From UBA8337 sp038143435 (GTDB lineage: Bacteria; Pseudomonadota; Alphaproteobacteria; RS24): DNA of 64,000 nucleotides. How positions within the stretch are numbered: position 1 is the stretch's first letter; each line of letters opens with the position of its first letter. Below, piece by piece: positions 37,926-48,373 of the stretch. Position numbers and translations under genes: made by a program. Where the stretch lies: contig JAYQLX010000006.1 of the NCBI GenBank assembly GCA_038143435.1, positions 1 to 64,000 of the forward strand, given 5' to 3'. Below the pieces are notes generated by a model, which saw only the letters and a program-made list of their open reading frames with translations, did not search any database and had not been told where the DNA came from.

Positions 37926-39177
37926 TCACTCATTGCGCAGCAACTCCACCGGCTCCTTTGAAGCGGCACGCCATGCCGGATACAGCGTCGACAAAAAGGA
38001 TAAAGTCAAGCGCCATCAGCGCAATTTGCAAAACATCTTGCAGGCAAAATGCGTGAGGCATGCGCTCGAGGAAATAAATTTCAGCGGGAAACAAATTGGC
38101 ACCGGTTGACCAAATAAGGAACTGACGGATTTCTTCAATATAAGTGCTGAACAAAATACCCGCAATCAAACCGGCCAGTGCCGACCACCCCAATACTGGC
38201 GCCGGTAATGAAGAAAATGCGCAAAACCATGCCACGGCTTGCCCCCATTGAGCGCAAGACGGCAATATCGCGGCCTTTATCGCGCACCAGCATGATGAGG
38301 CCGGAAATAATGTTCAGCGCTGCAACCAGCAAAATCATCGTCAAAATGATGAACATGACATTGCGCTCAACCTCCAGAGCACCGGCCAAAGTGCGATTGC
38401 TCTGCTTCCAATCCGTCAGATAAGTGTCGTCCCCCGCCGCCGCGCGCAGTTGCGGCGCGCGCATATCAATCAAATCAGGGTCATCAATAATCACGTCAAT
38501 CGCGCCTTGATGCGCGCCAAAGCCGAAAAAGCTGGAGGCCGTTTCAATCGACGCAAAGGTGAAATTCAAATCATATTCGGACAGGCCAACGCGAAAAATT
38601 GCCACCAGTTTAAACTGGCGCAAGCGCGGTGCCGTGCCGAAGGGGGTCACCGTGCCACGCGGCGAAATCAGTGAAATTTTCTGCCCGACCTTAAAGCCAT
38701 AGCGCTCGGCCAAACGCGCCCCCACGGCAATGGTTTTAGGCTGGGCCAGCGCCGCCAATGAGCCGTCAATCACATTGTCCTTCAAGCTCGGCAAGGCCTG
38801 CAATTTTTCGACCGGCAGACCGCGCAGCAAAACCCCACGCGCCGCATCGCCCGATGACAGCATGGCTTGGCCATCAACCAGCGGCGTTGCCAATACAACG
38901 CCCTCGACTTTTTGCAGCTGCTCGGCCAACACATCGCGGTCAATAAAGCGGGTTTCATAAGGCCGAATGGTGGCATGACCGTTGACCCCCAAAATGCGGT
39001 CGAGCAAATCAGCGCGAAAACCGGTCATCACCGCCATCACGACAATCAGCGTCGCCACACCGAGCATAATGCCGAGAAAGAAATACCGGCAATGATGGAT
39101 ATAAAGCTCTCGCGCCGCTTGGTGCGCAAATAACGCCCCGCAATATGCCATTCAAGAGAGCTGAAAGCCTTGCTCAT
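37926..39177 (-). CDS. lolC: Lipoprotein-releasing ABC transporter permease LolC/E (frame-disrupted)
   Basis: Membrane subunit of the Lol lipoprotein exporter. The N-terminus EWHIAGRYLRTKRRESFISI is the typical start. A first span follows (LGIMLGVATLIVVMAVMTGF), then a periplasmic domain, then three C-terminal spans (MILLVAALNIISGLIMLV; the conserved IAVLRSMGASRG). About 415 residues. Breaks near 39090 and 38180, with another likely near 38000. A single permease of this kind usually serves both LolC and LolE roles in alphaproteobacteria. Lies between proS and lolD. Confidence 0.9.
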
Positions 39178-39193
39178 AATTTGCCCGTTTCCG

Positions 39194-40519
39194 TTATTTT
39201 TCAGGCGGTGCCGACAGCATTGCCACTGCCGCATCAAAGGCCAAAACCTGCTTTTCACCGGTGGCACGGTTTTTCACTTCAACTTCACCGTTTTCCGCCC
39301 CGCGCGGGCCGATAACCGCTTGCCAAGGCAGACCTATCAAATCCATATCGGAAAACTTTGTACCGGCGCGTTCATCGCGATCATCATAGAGCACATCAAG
39401 GCCGTTTTGTGTCAGCGCGGTGTTCAGTTTTTCGCACAGCGCATCACAGCCTTCATGACCGGTTTTCAAATTGACCAGCCCGACATGAAACGGCGCAACA
39501 GGCCATGGCCAGATAATGCCGTCATCATCATGGCTGGCCTCGATAATGCCGCCGACAAGGCGCGACACGCCAATACCGTAAGAGCCGCTATGCACCGCAA
39601 CATCTTTGCCGTCAGGCCCGGCCACCATCGCCTTCATCGGCTCGGAATATTTCGTGCCGAAATAGAAAATATGGCCGACTTCAATGCCGCGCGCCGTCAC
39701 TTGCTTGTCGCTTGGCACATCGGCGGCAAATTTATCGCCGTCATGCAGTTCATCAGTGCGTGCATAAAATTGCGTGAAGCTGTCAATCACCGCATCCAGA
39801 TTACCATCATAGTCAGCTTCCGGCACCGGCAGGTCGAGAATATCGGCATGGCAGAAAACTTCAGACTCGCCCGTATCCGCCAGAATGATGAATTCATGGC
39901 TCAAATCACCGCCAATCGGGCCGGTATCGGCGGCCATCGGCAAGGCTTTCAGCCCCATGCGACGAAAGCTGCGCAAATAAGCGACAAACATTATCTGATA
40001 AGCATGGCGCGCGGTTGCTTCATCAATGTCAAAGCTATAGCCGTCTTTCATCAAAAACTCGCGACCGCGCATCACGCCGAAGCGTGGGCGGATTTCATCG
40101 CGGAATTTCCATTGAATATGGTAGAGATTTTTCGGCAGGTCGCGGTAGCTTTTCACATTGTCGCGGAAAATCTGCGTTATCAGTTCCTCATTGGTCGGCC
40201 CATACAGCAGGTCGCGGTCATGGCGATCCGTGATGCGCAGCATTTCTTTGCCATAATCATCATAACGCCCCGACTCGCGCCAAATTTCAGCCGGTTGCAA
40301 AGTCGGCATCAGCACTTCAATCGCCCCTGCCCTATCTTGTTCTTCGCGCACGATTTGCTCGATTTTTTTCAAGACCCGCAAGCCCAAAGGCAGCCAGCTA
40401 TAAATCCCCGCCGCGCTTTGACGCACCATACCGGCGCGCAACATCAGGCGATGCGAGACAATCTGCGCTTCGCTGGGATTTTCCTTTAAGGTCGGTAAAA
40501 AATACTCCGACAGACGCAT
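39194..40519 (-). CDS. proS: Proline-tRNA ligase, short form without editing domain
   Basis: Class II aminoacyl-tRNA synthetase charging tRNA-Pro. The 441-residue protein is intact. Motif 2 is FRDEIRPRFGVMRGREFLMKD and motif 3 is GSYGIGVSRLVGGIIE. The bacterial enzyme normally has about 570 residues with an inserted editing domain; here motif 2 and motif 3 are joined without it, as known for alphaproteobacterial ProRS. Ala-tRNA-Pro may then be cleared by a separate deacylase. Followed by lolC. Confidence 0.96.
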   Translation of the reverse strand: MRLSEYFLPTLKENPSEAQIVSHRLMLRAGMVRQSAAGIYSWLPLGLRVLKKIEQIVREEQDRAGAIEVLMPTLQPAEIWRESGRYDDYGKEMLRITDRHDRDLLYGPTNEELITQIFRDNVKSYRDLPKNLYHIQWKFRDEIRPRFGVMRGREFLMKDGYSFDIDEATARHAYQIMFVAYLRSFRRMGLKALPMAADTGPIGGDLSHEFIILADTGESEVFCHADILDLPVPEADYDGNLDAVIDSFTQFYARTDELHDGDKFAADVPSDKQVTARGIEVGHIFYFGTKYSEPMKAMVAGPDGKDVAVHSGSYGIGVSRLVGGIIEASHDDDGIIWPWPVAPFHVGLVNLKTGHEGCDALCEKLNTALTQNGLDVLYDDRDERAGTKFSDMDLIGLPWQAVIGPRGAENGEVEVKNRATGEKQVLAFDAAVAMLSAPPEK

Positions 40520-40609
40520 GAATCTTTCCTTGTTCTAAGCCATTAAGTCATAACTCTTAACATGGCTTCACATTGGCGCAAGTAAATGTCACAAAAACGT
40601 AAAAAACGG

Positions 40610-40637
40610 GTGACAGCGGGGCGAATAGTGGTTAATT
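40610..40637 (+). promoter_or_regulatory. Candidate promoter of the small RNA
   Basis: GTGACA (40610-40615) and TTAATT (40632-40637) are 16 bases apart on the plus strand and would start a transcript near 40644. The -35 fits the consensus well, the -10 poorly, so this is a moderate call. Confidence 0.4.
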
Positions 40638-40643
40638 TTTTCG

Positions 40644-40753
40644 CGTGGATGAGAACTTCTGTGTTCTCGGGTTTTGGGAGGAACCTTTCGGACTTTGTCC
40701 GAAACACGTTTGAAGCGGGACTTAGGACTTCGGTTTTGGGTCCCGCTTTTTTA
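40644..40753 (+). ncRNA. Candidate small RNA with three stem-loops and intrinsic terminator
   Basis: About 110 bases of strong structure between divergent proS and convergent DUF1467. Loop 1 is GAGAAC-N6-GTTCTC (40651-40668). Loop 2 is an 8-pair stem TTTCGGAC/GTCCGAAA with a TTT loop (40686-40704). Loop 3 is a long terminator: 9 pairs starting at AAGCGGGAC (40713-40721), an inner C(TTCG)G tetraloop stem, GTCCCGCTT, then a run of six T (40747-40752). The single-stranded part holds GGGAGG. A reading frame from 40586 crosses it but has no ribosome site. I do not recognise the family. Confidence 0.6.
40713..40753 (+). terminator. Intrinsic terminator of the small RNA
   Basis: Nine-pair outer stem, inner five-pair stem (two G-T wobbles) closed by a TTCG tetraloop, followed by six T. 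The T-run overlaps the stop codon of the convergent DUF1467 gene at 40751-40753. Confidence 0.75.
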
Positions 40754-41035
40754 TTGTCGCGCCGGAATGTCGGGGAAAAACGGCAAGTCGATATTTGACA
40801 ACGCGCCGCTGGTCAACAGCCAGTAAACAATCAAATAAAAAACGGCAGATAAACCCGTTGTAATTGCCAGCTTTTGCCAAATCAGCGGACGCGCCGGTGC
40901 GCTTTCGCTTGAGCCGGGCTGCACCTCGCCATGCTCGGCTTGCGAGACAACGCCCCAGGGCAGCACCATGAACAAGGTCAAAAACCAAATAATGCCGTAA
41001 ATCGCCAATCCGAATATGAAACCGATTTCAATCAT
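40751..41035 (-). CDS. DUF1467 small membrane protein
   Basis: A 94-residue inner-membrane protein of the alphaproteobacterial DUF1467 family, function unknown. Span 1 is about residues 3-24 (GFIFGLAIYGIIWFLTLFMV), with LPWGVVSQAE after it as a family mark. Span 2 is about 56-76. The ATG at 41035 has GGAGG six bases upstream, overlapping the rnj stop; the frame is open upstream to 41089 inside rnj. In relatives it lies between mce and proS; here it directly follows rnj. Confidence 0.8.
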   Translation of the reverse strand: MIEIGFIFGLAIYGIIWFLTLFMVLPWGVVSQAEHGEVQPGSSESAPARPLIWQKLAITTGLSAVFYLIVYWLLTSGALSNIDLPFFPDIPARQ

Positions 41036-41043
41036 TTTGCCTC

Positions 41044-42707
41044 CTAGACGCTGACAAAGCTTACCACGACCATTGGCTTCTTGCCCCAACGACGCGACAA
41101 TTCTCGCCGCACCGCAAGGCTGATATCATGCTCGGCACGATCCGGCGTCAAACGCCCATTTGACGGTATGGCGCGCTCGACCGCGTCAAGCGCCCAATCC
41201 GTCAGGCTCACCATGCCATCATTTTCCGGCGAGCCGACAAGCTCGACCTCAACCTGCCCCGCCAAACGATTGGCCGCATCAACCGGAATCGCAACAAACA
41301 CGGCACCATTATGAGACAGCTTGCGCCGTTCCTTCAGCGCCACCGAAGTGCCATTGGTCATAATTGACCCATCAAGGTAAAGCCGCCCGCTGGGCACCAC
41401 ATCAATCACCTCGGTCGGTGCCGGTGCGAGGCGCAAAATATCGCCATTATGAACGCGACACGGTTCTTCAACGCCCAATTCTCTCGCCAAAGCAGCATGC
41501 GCAATCAAATGGCGATGCTCGCCATGCACCGGAATGGCAGCGCGCGGCCGCGCCCACTTATACATATCGGTCAGCTCATCGCGGCACGGATGGCCGGAGA
41601 CATGAATATCTGAACCGTTGGGCGAAATAATCTCGACATCAATTTGCGCCTAACGATTTTGCAGTGCCAGAATTTCAGTCTCATTGCCCGGTATCATTTT
41701 TGACGAGAAAATAACGCGGTCACCCGCTTCCAATGTCAGATGCGGATGATGCCATGCTGGCCATGCGCCCCAAAGCGGCATTGCTTTCGCCCTGGCTGCC
41801 GGTGCAGCAAATCAGTAGTTTTGCAGGCGGCAAATAACCGGCATCGCTTTCATCAATCAATTCGGGGAATTGCGTCAAATAGCCGGTCTCGCGCGCTGCC
41901 TGATAAATTTTGTGCATACCGCGTCCGGACAGGCATAAATGGCGGCCGCTTTTGACCGCTGCTTCCGCAATGCTGGTCAGCCGCGCCACATTAGACGCGA
42001 AAGTCGTGATGACCACGCGGCCTGTGCTTTCATTGACCACTTCTTGCAGCATACGCCCGACATCAGCCTCCGAGCCGGAGCGGCCGGGGTTCAAAACATT
42101 GGTGCTGTCGCAAATAATCGCATCAATACCGGCATCACCGAGCTTTTTCAGGCGTTCAACCTCGGTCAGTTTGCCAATCACCGGATCGGGGTCAATTTTC
42201 CAATCGCCGGTATGCAAAATGCGACCGCCATCAACCTCAATCGCCAAAGCGCTCGGCTCGGCAATGGAGTGGGTCAGGCAAATATAATCAATCGAGAATG
42301 GCCCGATATTGAGATGCGCGTCAGGCGCAATAATATGCAATGGCACTTCTTCCAAAAGGCCCGCCTCGGCCAGCTTGCCGCGCACCAAAGCAGCAGTGAA
42401 ACGGCGTTGCATAAACGGGGCATTGCAGGCGCGGCCATAAATGCGCCACCGCGCCAATATGGTCTTCATGGCCATGCGTCAGCAACAAGCCGAGCAAGTT
42501 CTTCTTCTGCTTCTCAATAAAACCGATATCCGGCGTGATGACATCAATGCCCGGGTCATTGTGACGGGCAAAGGTGACACCCAAATCGACCATAATCCAC
42601 TGCCGATTGCCGCGGGCGCCATAGCCGTAGAGATTGCAATTCATGCCAATCTCGCCCGTGCCACCCAGTGGCAGGAAAACCAGTTCTTTATCGTCCGTGT
42701 CGCTCAT
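41044..42707 (-). CDS. rnj: Ribonuclease J (frame-disrupted, one in-frame TAG)
   Basis: Metallo-beta-lactamase/beta-CASP RNase with 5'-exo- and endonuclease activity for RNA decay and processing. Zinc motif LTHGHEDHIG, then FSIDYICLTHSIAEPSAL, ILHTGDWKIDPDP, DSTNV and HVSGHPCRDEL; the C-domain ends VVVSFVSV. About 554 residues. Frame breaks near 42399 and 41760 look like base errors. At 41650-41652 a TAG stands in frame between QNR and AQIDVEII, where relatives have a sense codon. Follows birA by six bases. Confidence 0.9.
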
Positions 42708-42713
42708 TCAATC

Positions 42714-43460
42714 TCAGTTCGGAAAAAACACATCGCCCGCATCAATTGTCATTGTATCACCCGCAGCGGTTTTCAAAATTAATGCGCCCTTCTCATCAAT
42801 ATCCTTAAAGATACCCTCGAATTGCTCATTTTCCAGTGTTGCGACAATCGGCCCCCCAAGACCGTGCGCAACCGCGCGCCAAGCTTGCAAAACCGGCCCG
42901 AAACCGCCATTGCGCCATTGCCGAAACACATCATCAAAAGCGCGCGCGAGGATTTCCAAAGCGGCCAGATTATTCGCCGGCGTGTCCATATAGGCAGCCA
43001 GACTGGTCGCCGGATATGGCGTATCGTCAGGGTGATGGGCCAGATTGAGGCCGAGCCCGATGGCAAGCCAATCGATTTTATTGTCGCGCATGGCGCTTTC
43101 CAACAATATGCCGGAGGCTTTTTTACCATCAACCAACACATCATTGGGCCATTTCAGGCTGGCTTGGGCACGTTCACCGATAAGCGCGCTGACCGTGCGC
43201 TCCAACGCCAAACCGGCAACGAAAGCCAACTGCCCGGCCTTCACTGCGTCAAAACTTATCGGCAGATAAAGGGTCGTCATCAGATTGCCGACGGGCGATT
43301 GCCAGGCGCGCCCGCGCCGCCCGCGCCCTGCCGTCTGGCTGTCGGCAAGTATCCATGTCGGCACGGTTTCATGCGCAGCGGCCATGCGGCGCGCTTCTTC
43401 ATTAGTGCTGTCCACCTCGGCTAGGTGTCGGAGTTGATAGCCCTTTGGTAAATTGCTCAC
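42714..43460 (-). CDS. birA: Biotin-[acetyl-CoA-carboxylase] ligase
   Basis: Attaches biotin to the carrier protein of acetyl-CoA carboxylase via biotinyl-AMP. About 248 residues. DSTNEEARR, the ATP/biotin loop AGRGRRGRAWQSPVGNL, KWPNDVLVDGKKASGIL and the C-terminal SH3-like domain are visible. There is no N-terminal DNA-binding domain, so it is not a repressor like E. coli BirA. The start is GTG 43460 or TTG 43463, just after the nuoN stop, suggesting coupling to the nuo operon. coaX, often next, is absent. Confidence 0.93.
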   Translation of the reverse strand: MSNLPKGYQLRHLAEVDSTNEEARRMAAAHETVPTWILADSQTAGRGRRGRAWQSPVGNLMTTLYLPISFDAVKAGQLAFVAGLALERTVSALIGERAQASLKWPNDVLVDGKKASGILLESAMRDNKIDWLAIGLGLNLAHHPDDTPYPATSLAAYMDTPANNLAALEILARAFDDVFRQWRNGGFGPVLQAWRAVAHGLGGPIVATLENEQFEGIFKDIDEKGALILKTAAGDTMTIDAGDVFFPN

Positions 43461-43464
43461 CAAT

Positions 43465-44930
43465 CTAATCGGCGGCCAGTGACAAATCGCTTTGCACCAA
43501 CACGCTGCTCGCCATATCAGCCAATTCGACCAAAGGTGCCGGATAGATAAAGAACAATAAGGTAAAGGCTGTCATAACTCCTGCAAGAACCGAAAGCTCG
43601 CGCGGCATCGGTTCATTCACCTCATCGGCCGGTGCGTCGAGATACATGATTTTGACAATGCGCAAATAATAATAAGCGCCGACAACGCTGGCCAACACAC
43701 CGATGATTGACAGCGAATACAGCCCCGCGTCAATGGCAGCACGGAATACGAACAGCTTGCCGAAGAAACCGGCCATAGGCGGAATGCCGGCCAGTGAGAA
43801 CATCATCACCGCCAGACAGAAAGCCATAAACGGGCGCGTTTGGCTGAGACCCGCCAAATCATCAATCCGCTCCACCGGCCCGCTATCGCGGCGCATTGAT
43901 AAGATACAGGCGAAAGTGCCGAGCGTCATAACCACATAAAGCGCCATATAAAGAATGACACTGGCGACACCGGCCTGACTGGCTGCTGCGAAGCCGACCA
44001 ATGCAAAGCCCATATGGCCGATGGATGAATAAGCCATCAGGCGTTTGATGTTTTGCTGTCCGATAGCGGCAAATGCACCGAGCACCATGCTGGCCACGGC
44101 CAGCAAAATGATGATTTGCTGCCACGCGACCAACGCATTTTCAAAGCCCGTCATCATAATACGCAGGAAAATAGCCATGCCCGCCAATTTCGGAGCAGAG
44201 GCGAAAAACGCGGTGACACTGGTCGGCGCGCCTTCATAAACATCAGGCGTCCACATATGGAACGGCACGGCAGAAATTTTGAATGCCAAACCGGCCAGCA
44301 AGAAAACCAGCCCCAGCACTTGCGCCATCGGTAGTTGCCCGTCTTGCGGTTGGAAAGCGGCGGCAATGTCGTTGAAATTGGTCGAGCCGGAAAAGCCGTA
44401 AATTAATGAGGCGCCATAGAGCAACATGCCCGATGACAAAGCGCCGAGGACAAAATATTTCAACCCGCTTCGGTTGAGCGCAGGCTATCGCGATTAATGG
44501 CGGCAACGACGTAAAGCGCCAGGCTTTGCAATTCAATGCCCATATAAAGCGCGATTAAATCATTGGCCGAAATCATCATGCCCATACCGGCAGCAGCCAG
44601 CAAAAGCAGCACGGCATATTCAAAGCGCGCCAATTTTTCGAGCTTCAAAAAGCTTTGCGACATCAAAATGGCAATACCGGTGGCGATAAAGGTCAGCACT
44701 TTCATCAGCGATGCAAAGCTGTCCATAATAAACGCGCCGTTAAAGGCGGTGGCCGGAGCATCGGCGGCATAACTACCTGCGGCGGCGGCGGCCAGTGCCA
44801 ATATGGCGACAGCGCCCAAATCAACCGTGCGCGTCGCATCGGTTTTGGAAAACGCGCCGATCATCAACAGGCCCATTGCGCCAATGAACAAAATCAATTC
44901 AGGAAGAATGAGGGTCAAATTGTTCAGCAT
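43465..44930 (-). CDS. nuoN: NADH-quinone oxidoreductase subunit N (one frame break)
   Basis: Antiporter-like membrane subunit of complex I, one of three proton channels with NuoM and NuoL. About 488 residues, highly hydrophobic. A conserved Glu in LYMGIELQSLALYV and Lys in QNIKRLMAYSSIGHMGF are typical. One break near 44464 in a GGG run separates the first 156 residues from the rest (KYFVLGALSSGMLLYG). Start overlaps the nuoM stop by one base. Last subunit gene of the operon. Confidence 0.95.
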
Positions 44931-46432
44931 TATTGCGCTCCCTCAAAATGTGCGGCCAATGCTTCTTGATAGGCGGCAATCAGCGCATCAATAGATGGCG
45001 CGGTCAGTTCCAATATCGGCATCGGCCAAAAACCGAAAACAATGGTCGCAATGGCCAACGGTGCAATGATGAAAATCTCGCGGCGGTCCATATCGGCGAT
45101 TTGCTGCAGGCCTTCATGCTCAATCTGCCCGAAAGTGACGCGGCGATAGAGCGACAGCGCATAAACGGCAGAGAAAATAACCCCGCTGGCGGCGAACATG
45201 GCCGTCCATGTACTGACCTGAAACGTGCCCAAAATCGTCAAAAATTCACCGACAAAACCGGATGTGCCGGGCAGCCCGACATTGGCCATTGTGAACAGCA
45301 TAAACAGCGCGGCATAGACAGGCATGCGATTGGCCAGCCCACCATAGGCGGCTATTTCGCGCGTATGCATGCGGTCATAAACAACCCCGACGCACAGGAA
45401 CAAAGCACCTGAAATCCAGCCATGCGACAGCATTTGAAACACCGCACCCTGCACGCCCTGTGTGGTGGCGGCGAAAATACCCATCGTCACAAAGCCCATA
45501 TGCGCGACCGATGAATAGGCAATCAGCTTTTTCATATCTTCTTGCGCGAAAGCGACCAGCGATGTGTAAACAATGGCAATGGCGCTCATGGCGAAAACCA
45601 TTGGCGCGAAAAAGTCGGAGGCAATGGGGAAAATGGGCAGCGAGAAGCGCAAAAAGCCATAACCGCCCATTTTCAACAAAACACCGGCCAGAATGACCGA
45701 GCCAGCCGTCGGCGCTTCAACATGGGCGTCGGGCAACCATGTATGCACCGGCCACATCGGCATTTTAACGGCGAAGCTGGCGAAGAATGCAAGCCATAAC
45801 CATGTCTGCACCGAGGCATCAAAGCCATGCGCCATCAGGTCAGGAATATAGGTCGTGCCGGTCTGCCAATACATATAGAGAATGGCCAACAGCATCAGCA
45901 CCGAGCCGATAAGCGTATAGAGGAAGAATTTGAAGCTGGCATAAATGCGCCGCGCCCCGCCCCATACGCCGATAATCAGGAACATCGGGATAAGGCCACC
46001 TTCAAAGAACAAATAAAAGAGGATGATGTCCATCGCGCAGAAAACGCCAATCATCAGCGTCTCAAGCACCAAAAAGGCCAGCATATATTCGCGCACGCGC
46101 GTTTGAATGGCATGCCAGCTGGCGAGAATGCATAGCGGCATCAAAGCGGTGGTCAGCAAGACAAACAATACGGATATACCGTCAACGCCCATTGCATAAT
46201 CAATGCCCGGCAGCAGCCAAGAGGCGCGCTCGACAAATTGGAAATCAGCCGAACTGCCGTCAAAGCGGCTAATCATGAACAGGCTCAAAATAAGCGTGAC
46301 AACGGTCGTCCAAAGCGCGACCGCGCGCGAATTGGCGGCAATGGTTTCTTCATCGCCGCGCACCAGCAGAATAAACAAAGCGCCAAGTAGCGGCAGAAAG
46401 GTGATGGTTGAAAGCAGCGGCCAATCGGTCAT
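44930..46432 (-). CDS. nuoM: NADH-quinone oxidoreductase subunit M
   Basis: Antiporter-like proton-channel subunit of complex I. Intact 500-residue frame with about 14 membrane spans. The conserved Glu is in LFFEGGLIPMFLIIGVWGG; the Lys is in EDMKKLIAYSSVAHMGFV; KMPMWPVHTWLPDAHVEAPT is a family signature. Start overlaps the nuoL stop by four bases (ATGA). Confidence 0.97.
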   Translation of the reverse strand: MTDWPLLSTITFLPLLGALFILLVRGDEETIAANSRAVALWTTVVTLILSLFMISRFDGSSADFQFVERASWLLPGIDYAMGVDGISVLFVLLTTALMPLCILASWHAIQTRVREYMLAFLVLETLMIGVFCAMDIILFYLFFEGGLIPMFLIIGVWGGARRIYASFKFFLYTLIGSVLMLLAILYMYWQTGTTYIPDLMAHGFDASVQTWLWLAFFASFAVKMPMWPVHTWLPDAHVEAPTAGSVILAGVLLKMGGYGFLRFSLPIFPIASDFFAPMVFAMSAIAIVYTSLVAFAQEDMKKLIAYSSVAHMGFVTMGIFAATTQGVQGAVFQMLSHGWISGALFLCVGVVYDRMHTREIAAYGGLANRMPVYAALFMLFTMANVGLPGTSGFVGEFLTILGTFQVSTWTAMFAASGVIFSAVYALSLYRRVTFGQIEHEGLQQIADMDRREIFIIAPLAIATIVFGFWPMPILELTAPSIDALIAAYQEALAAHFEGAQ

Positions 46433-48369
46433 GACAGACCTCCCGTCAACATCAGCCAGCTAACGAAACCGGCGACACCCAACAACATGACAAAAGCATA
46501 ATGATAGACATAGCCGGTTTGCAGGGCGACCATGCGGCGCGTGACGCGGAACACATTGGCGGCAATGCCGTCAGGGCCGAAGCCGTCAATGACATAGCCA
46601 TCGCCCCCCTTCCAGAACAGGCGTGCCAGCCATTTGGCGGGGCGCACAAAAATGAAGTCGTAAATTTCGTCGAAATACCATTTATTGAGCAGGAATTTGT
46701 AAATCAAATCATGCTGATCGGCGATTTCACCGGGCCATGCGGGGCGGTAAATATACATCACCCAAGCCAGCACAAAGCCGGAAATCATCATGATGAGTGG
46801 GCTCAACACAACCCAGCCCGGCACTTGTTTCAATTCGACGAGAATCTGATTGTCGGCAGCGGTGAAAATCGAACCGGCCCAGAAACCGGTTTGTTCGCCA
46901 CCAACAAATAATCCGGCGAAAACCGCACCGGCAAACAGCGCACCGAAGGACAAGATAACCAGCGGCACCAGCATGACGGGTGGGCTTTCATGCACATGGC
47001 TCAATGTTTCATTGGAGCAGCGCGCTGTGCCGAAAAATGTCATGAACATCAACCGCCAGCTGTAAAAGGAAGTGAAGAAAGCGGCGACCACCAACAGCAC
47101 AAAAGCAAACATATGCGGCGCGGCGCTGGCTGCAAATGCGCCCTCAATAATCGCGTCTTTGGAATAATAGCCCGCCGTTAGCGGAAAACCGGTCAGCGCA
47201 ATCGTGCCGATAAACATCATCAGAAAGGTGGCGGGAATGAGCTGACGCAAGCCACCCATTTTCCGCATATCCTGCTCATCGCCCATAGCGTGAATGACCG
47301 ACCCTGCCCCGAGAAACAACAAGGCTTTGAAAAATGCATGGGTGAAAAGGTGGAACATGGCTGCTTGATAAGCGCCAATACCGAGACCGACAAACATATA
47401 GCCGAGTTGCGAGCAGGTTGAATAAGCAATCACGCGCTTAATATCATTTTGCACCAAACCGACCGTGGCGGCGAAAAAGGCGGTCAGCGCGCCGACGACA
47501 ATCACCACATTGAGTGCAGTCGGCGATAATTCGAAAAGCGGTGAACAACGCGCAACCAGAAAGACACCGGCCGTGACCATGGTGGCGGCGTGAATGAGCG
47601 CCGATACAGGGGTCGGGCCTTCCATCGCATCAGGTAGCCATGTGTGCAGCAGGAACTGCGCCGACTTGCCCATCGCGCCCATGAACAGCAGCAAACAAAT
47701 CGTCGTCAGCATCGGCACGGTCATGCCGAGGAAGTCAAAATGCCCGCCCGCCAATGCTTCAGCTGAAGCGAAAACCGCATCAAATTGCAACGAACCGACA
47801 GAGAAATAAATCGCTGCCATGCCGAGAATAAGGCCGAAATCGCCTACGCGATTGACGACAAAAGCCTTAATGGCGGCGGCATTGGCCGAGGCTTTTTTGA
47901 ACCAAAAGCCGATAAGCAGATAAGAGGCCAGGCCCACACCTTCCCAACCGAAGAACAGCTGCAGAAAGTTATCCGCCGTGACCAGCATCAGCATCATGAA
48001 CGTAAACAGCGACAGATAAGCGAAAAAGCGCGCGCGGTGCGGGTCGTGGCCCATATAGCCGATGGAATAAACATGCACCAATGAGGACACGCCGGTGACA
48101 ACAACAAGCATGACCGCAGTCAGCGTGTCGATGCGCAACACCCAATCAATATCCAACCCGCCGGAGCTTATCCAATCCAGCACCATGACTTTTTGCGTGT
48201 CACCGGCGAGACCGACATTAATCAGCGATATGCATGACAATATGGCCGACAAAATCAGCAGGCCGGTGGTTACATATTCAGCCGCACGGTCGCCGATAAC
48301 GCGCCCGAAAAGCCCGGCAATGGCCGCACCGATAAGCGGAAAAAAGACAATGGCGTGATAGGTGCTCAT
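46429..48369 (-). CDS. nuoL: NADH-quinone oxidoreductase subunit L
   Basis: Largest membrane subunit of complex I, at the distal end of the arm, with a long lateral helix coupling the proton channels. Intact 646-residue frame. GWEGVGLASYLLIGFWF, AQFLLHTWLPDAMEGPTPVS and NDIKRVIAYSTCSQLGYM are signatures. Four bases after nuoK, ATGA overlap with nuoM. Confidence 0.97.
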   Translation of the reverse strand: MSTYHAIVFFPLIGAAIAGLFGRVIGDRAAEYVTTGLLILSAILSCISLINVGLAGDTQKVMVLDWISSGGLDIDWVLRIDTLTAVMLVVVTGVSSLVHVYSIGYMGHDPHRARFFAYLSLFTFMMLMLVTADNFLQLFFGWEGVGLASYLLIGFWFKKASANAAAIKAFVVNRVGDFGLILGMAAIYFSVGSLQFDAVFASAEALAGGHFDFLGMTVPMLTTICLLLFMGAMGKSAQFLLHTWLPDAMEGPTPVSALIHAATMVTAGVFLVARCSPLFELSPTALNVVIVVGALTAFFAATVGLVQNDIKRVIAYSTCSQLGYMFVGLGIGAYQAAMFHLFTHAFFKALLFLGAGSVIHAMGDEQDMRKMGGLRQLIPATFLMMFIGTIALTGFPLTAGYYSKDAIIEGAFAASAAPHMFAFVLLVVAAFFTSFYSWRLMFMTFFGTARCSNETLSHVHESPPVMLVPLVILSFGALFAGAVFAGLFVGGEQTGFWAGSIFTAADNQILVELKQVPGWVVLSPLIMMISGFVLAWVMYIYRPAWPGEIADQHDLIYKFLLNKWYFDEIYDFIFVRPAKWLARLFWKGGDGYVIDGFGPDGIAANVFRVTRRMVALQTGYVYHYAFVMLLGVAGFVSWLMLTGGLS

Positions 48370-48373
48370 TCGG

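Noticed and set aside
40586..40798. A 70-codon plus-strand reading frame after proS
   Set aside because: No ribosome site. It runs through a strong terminator hairpin and into the antisense of DUF1467. The structure is better explained as a small RNA.
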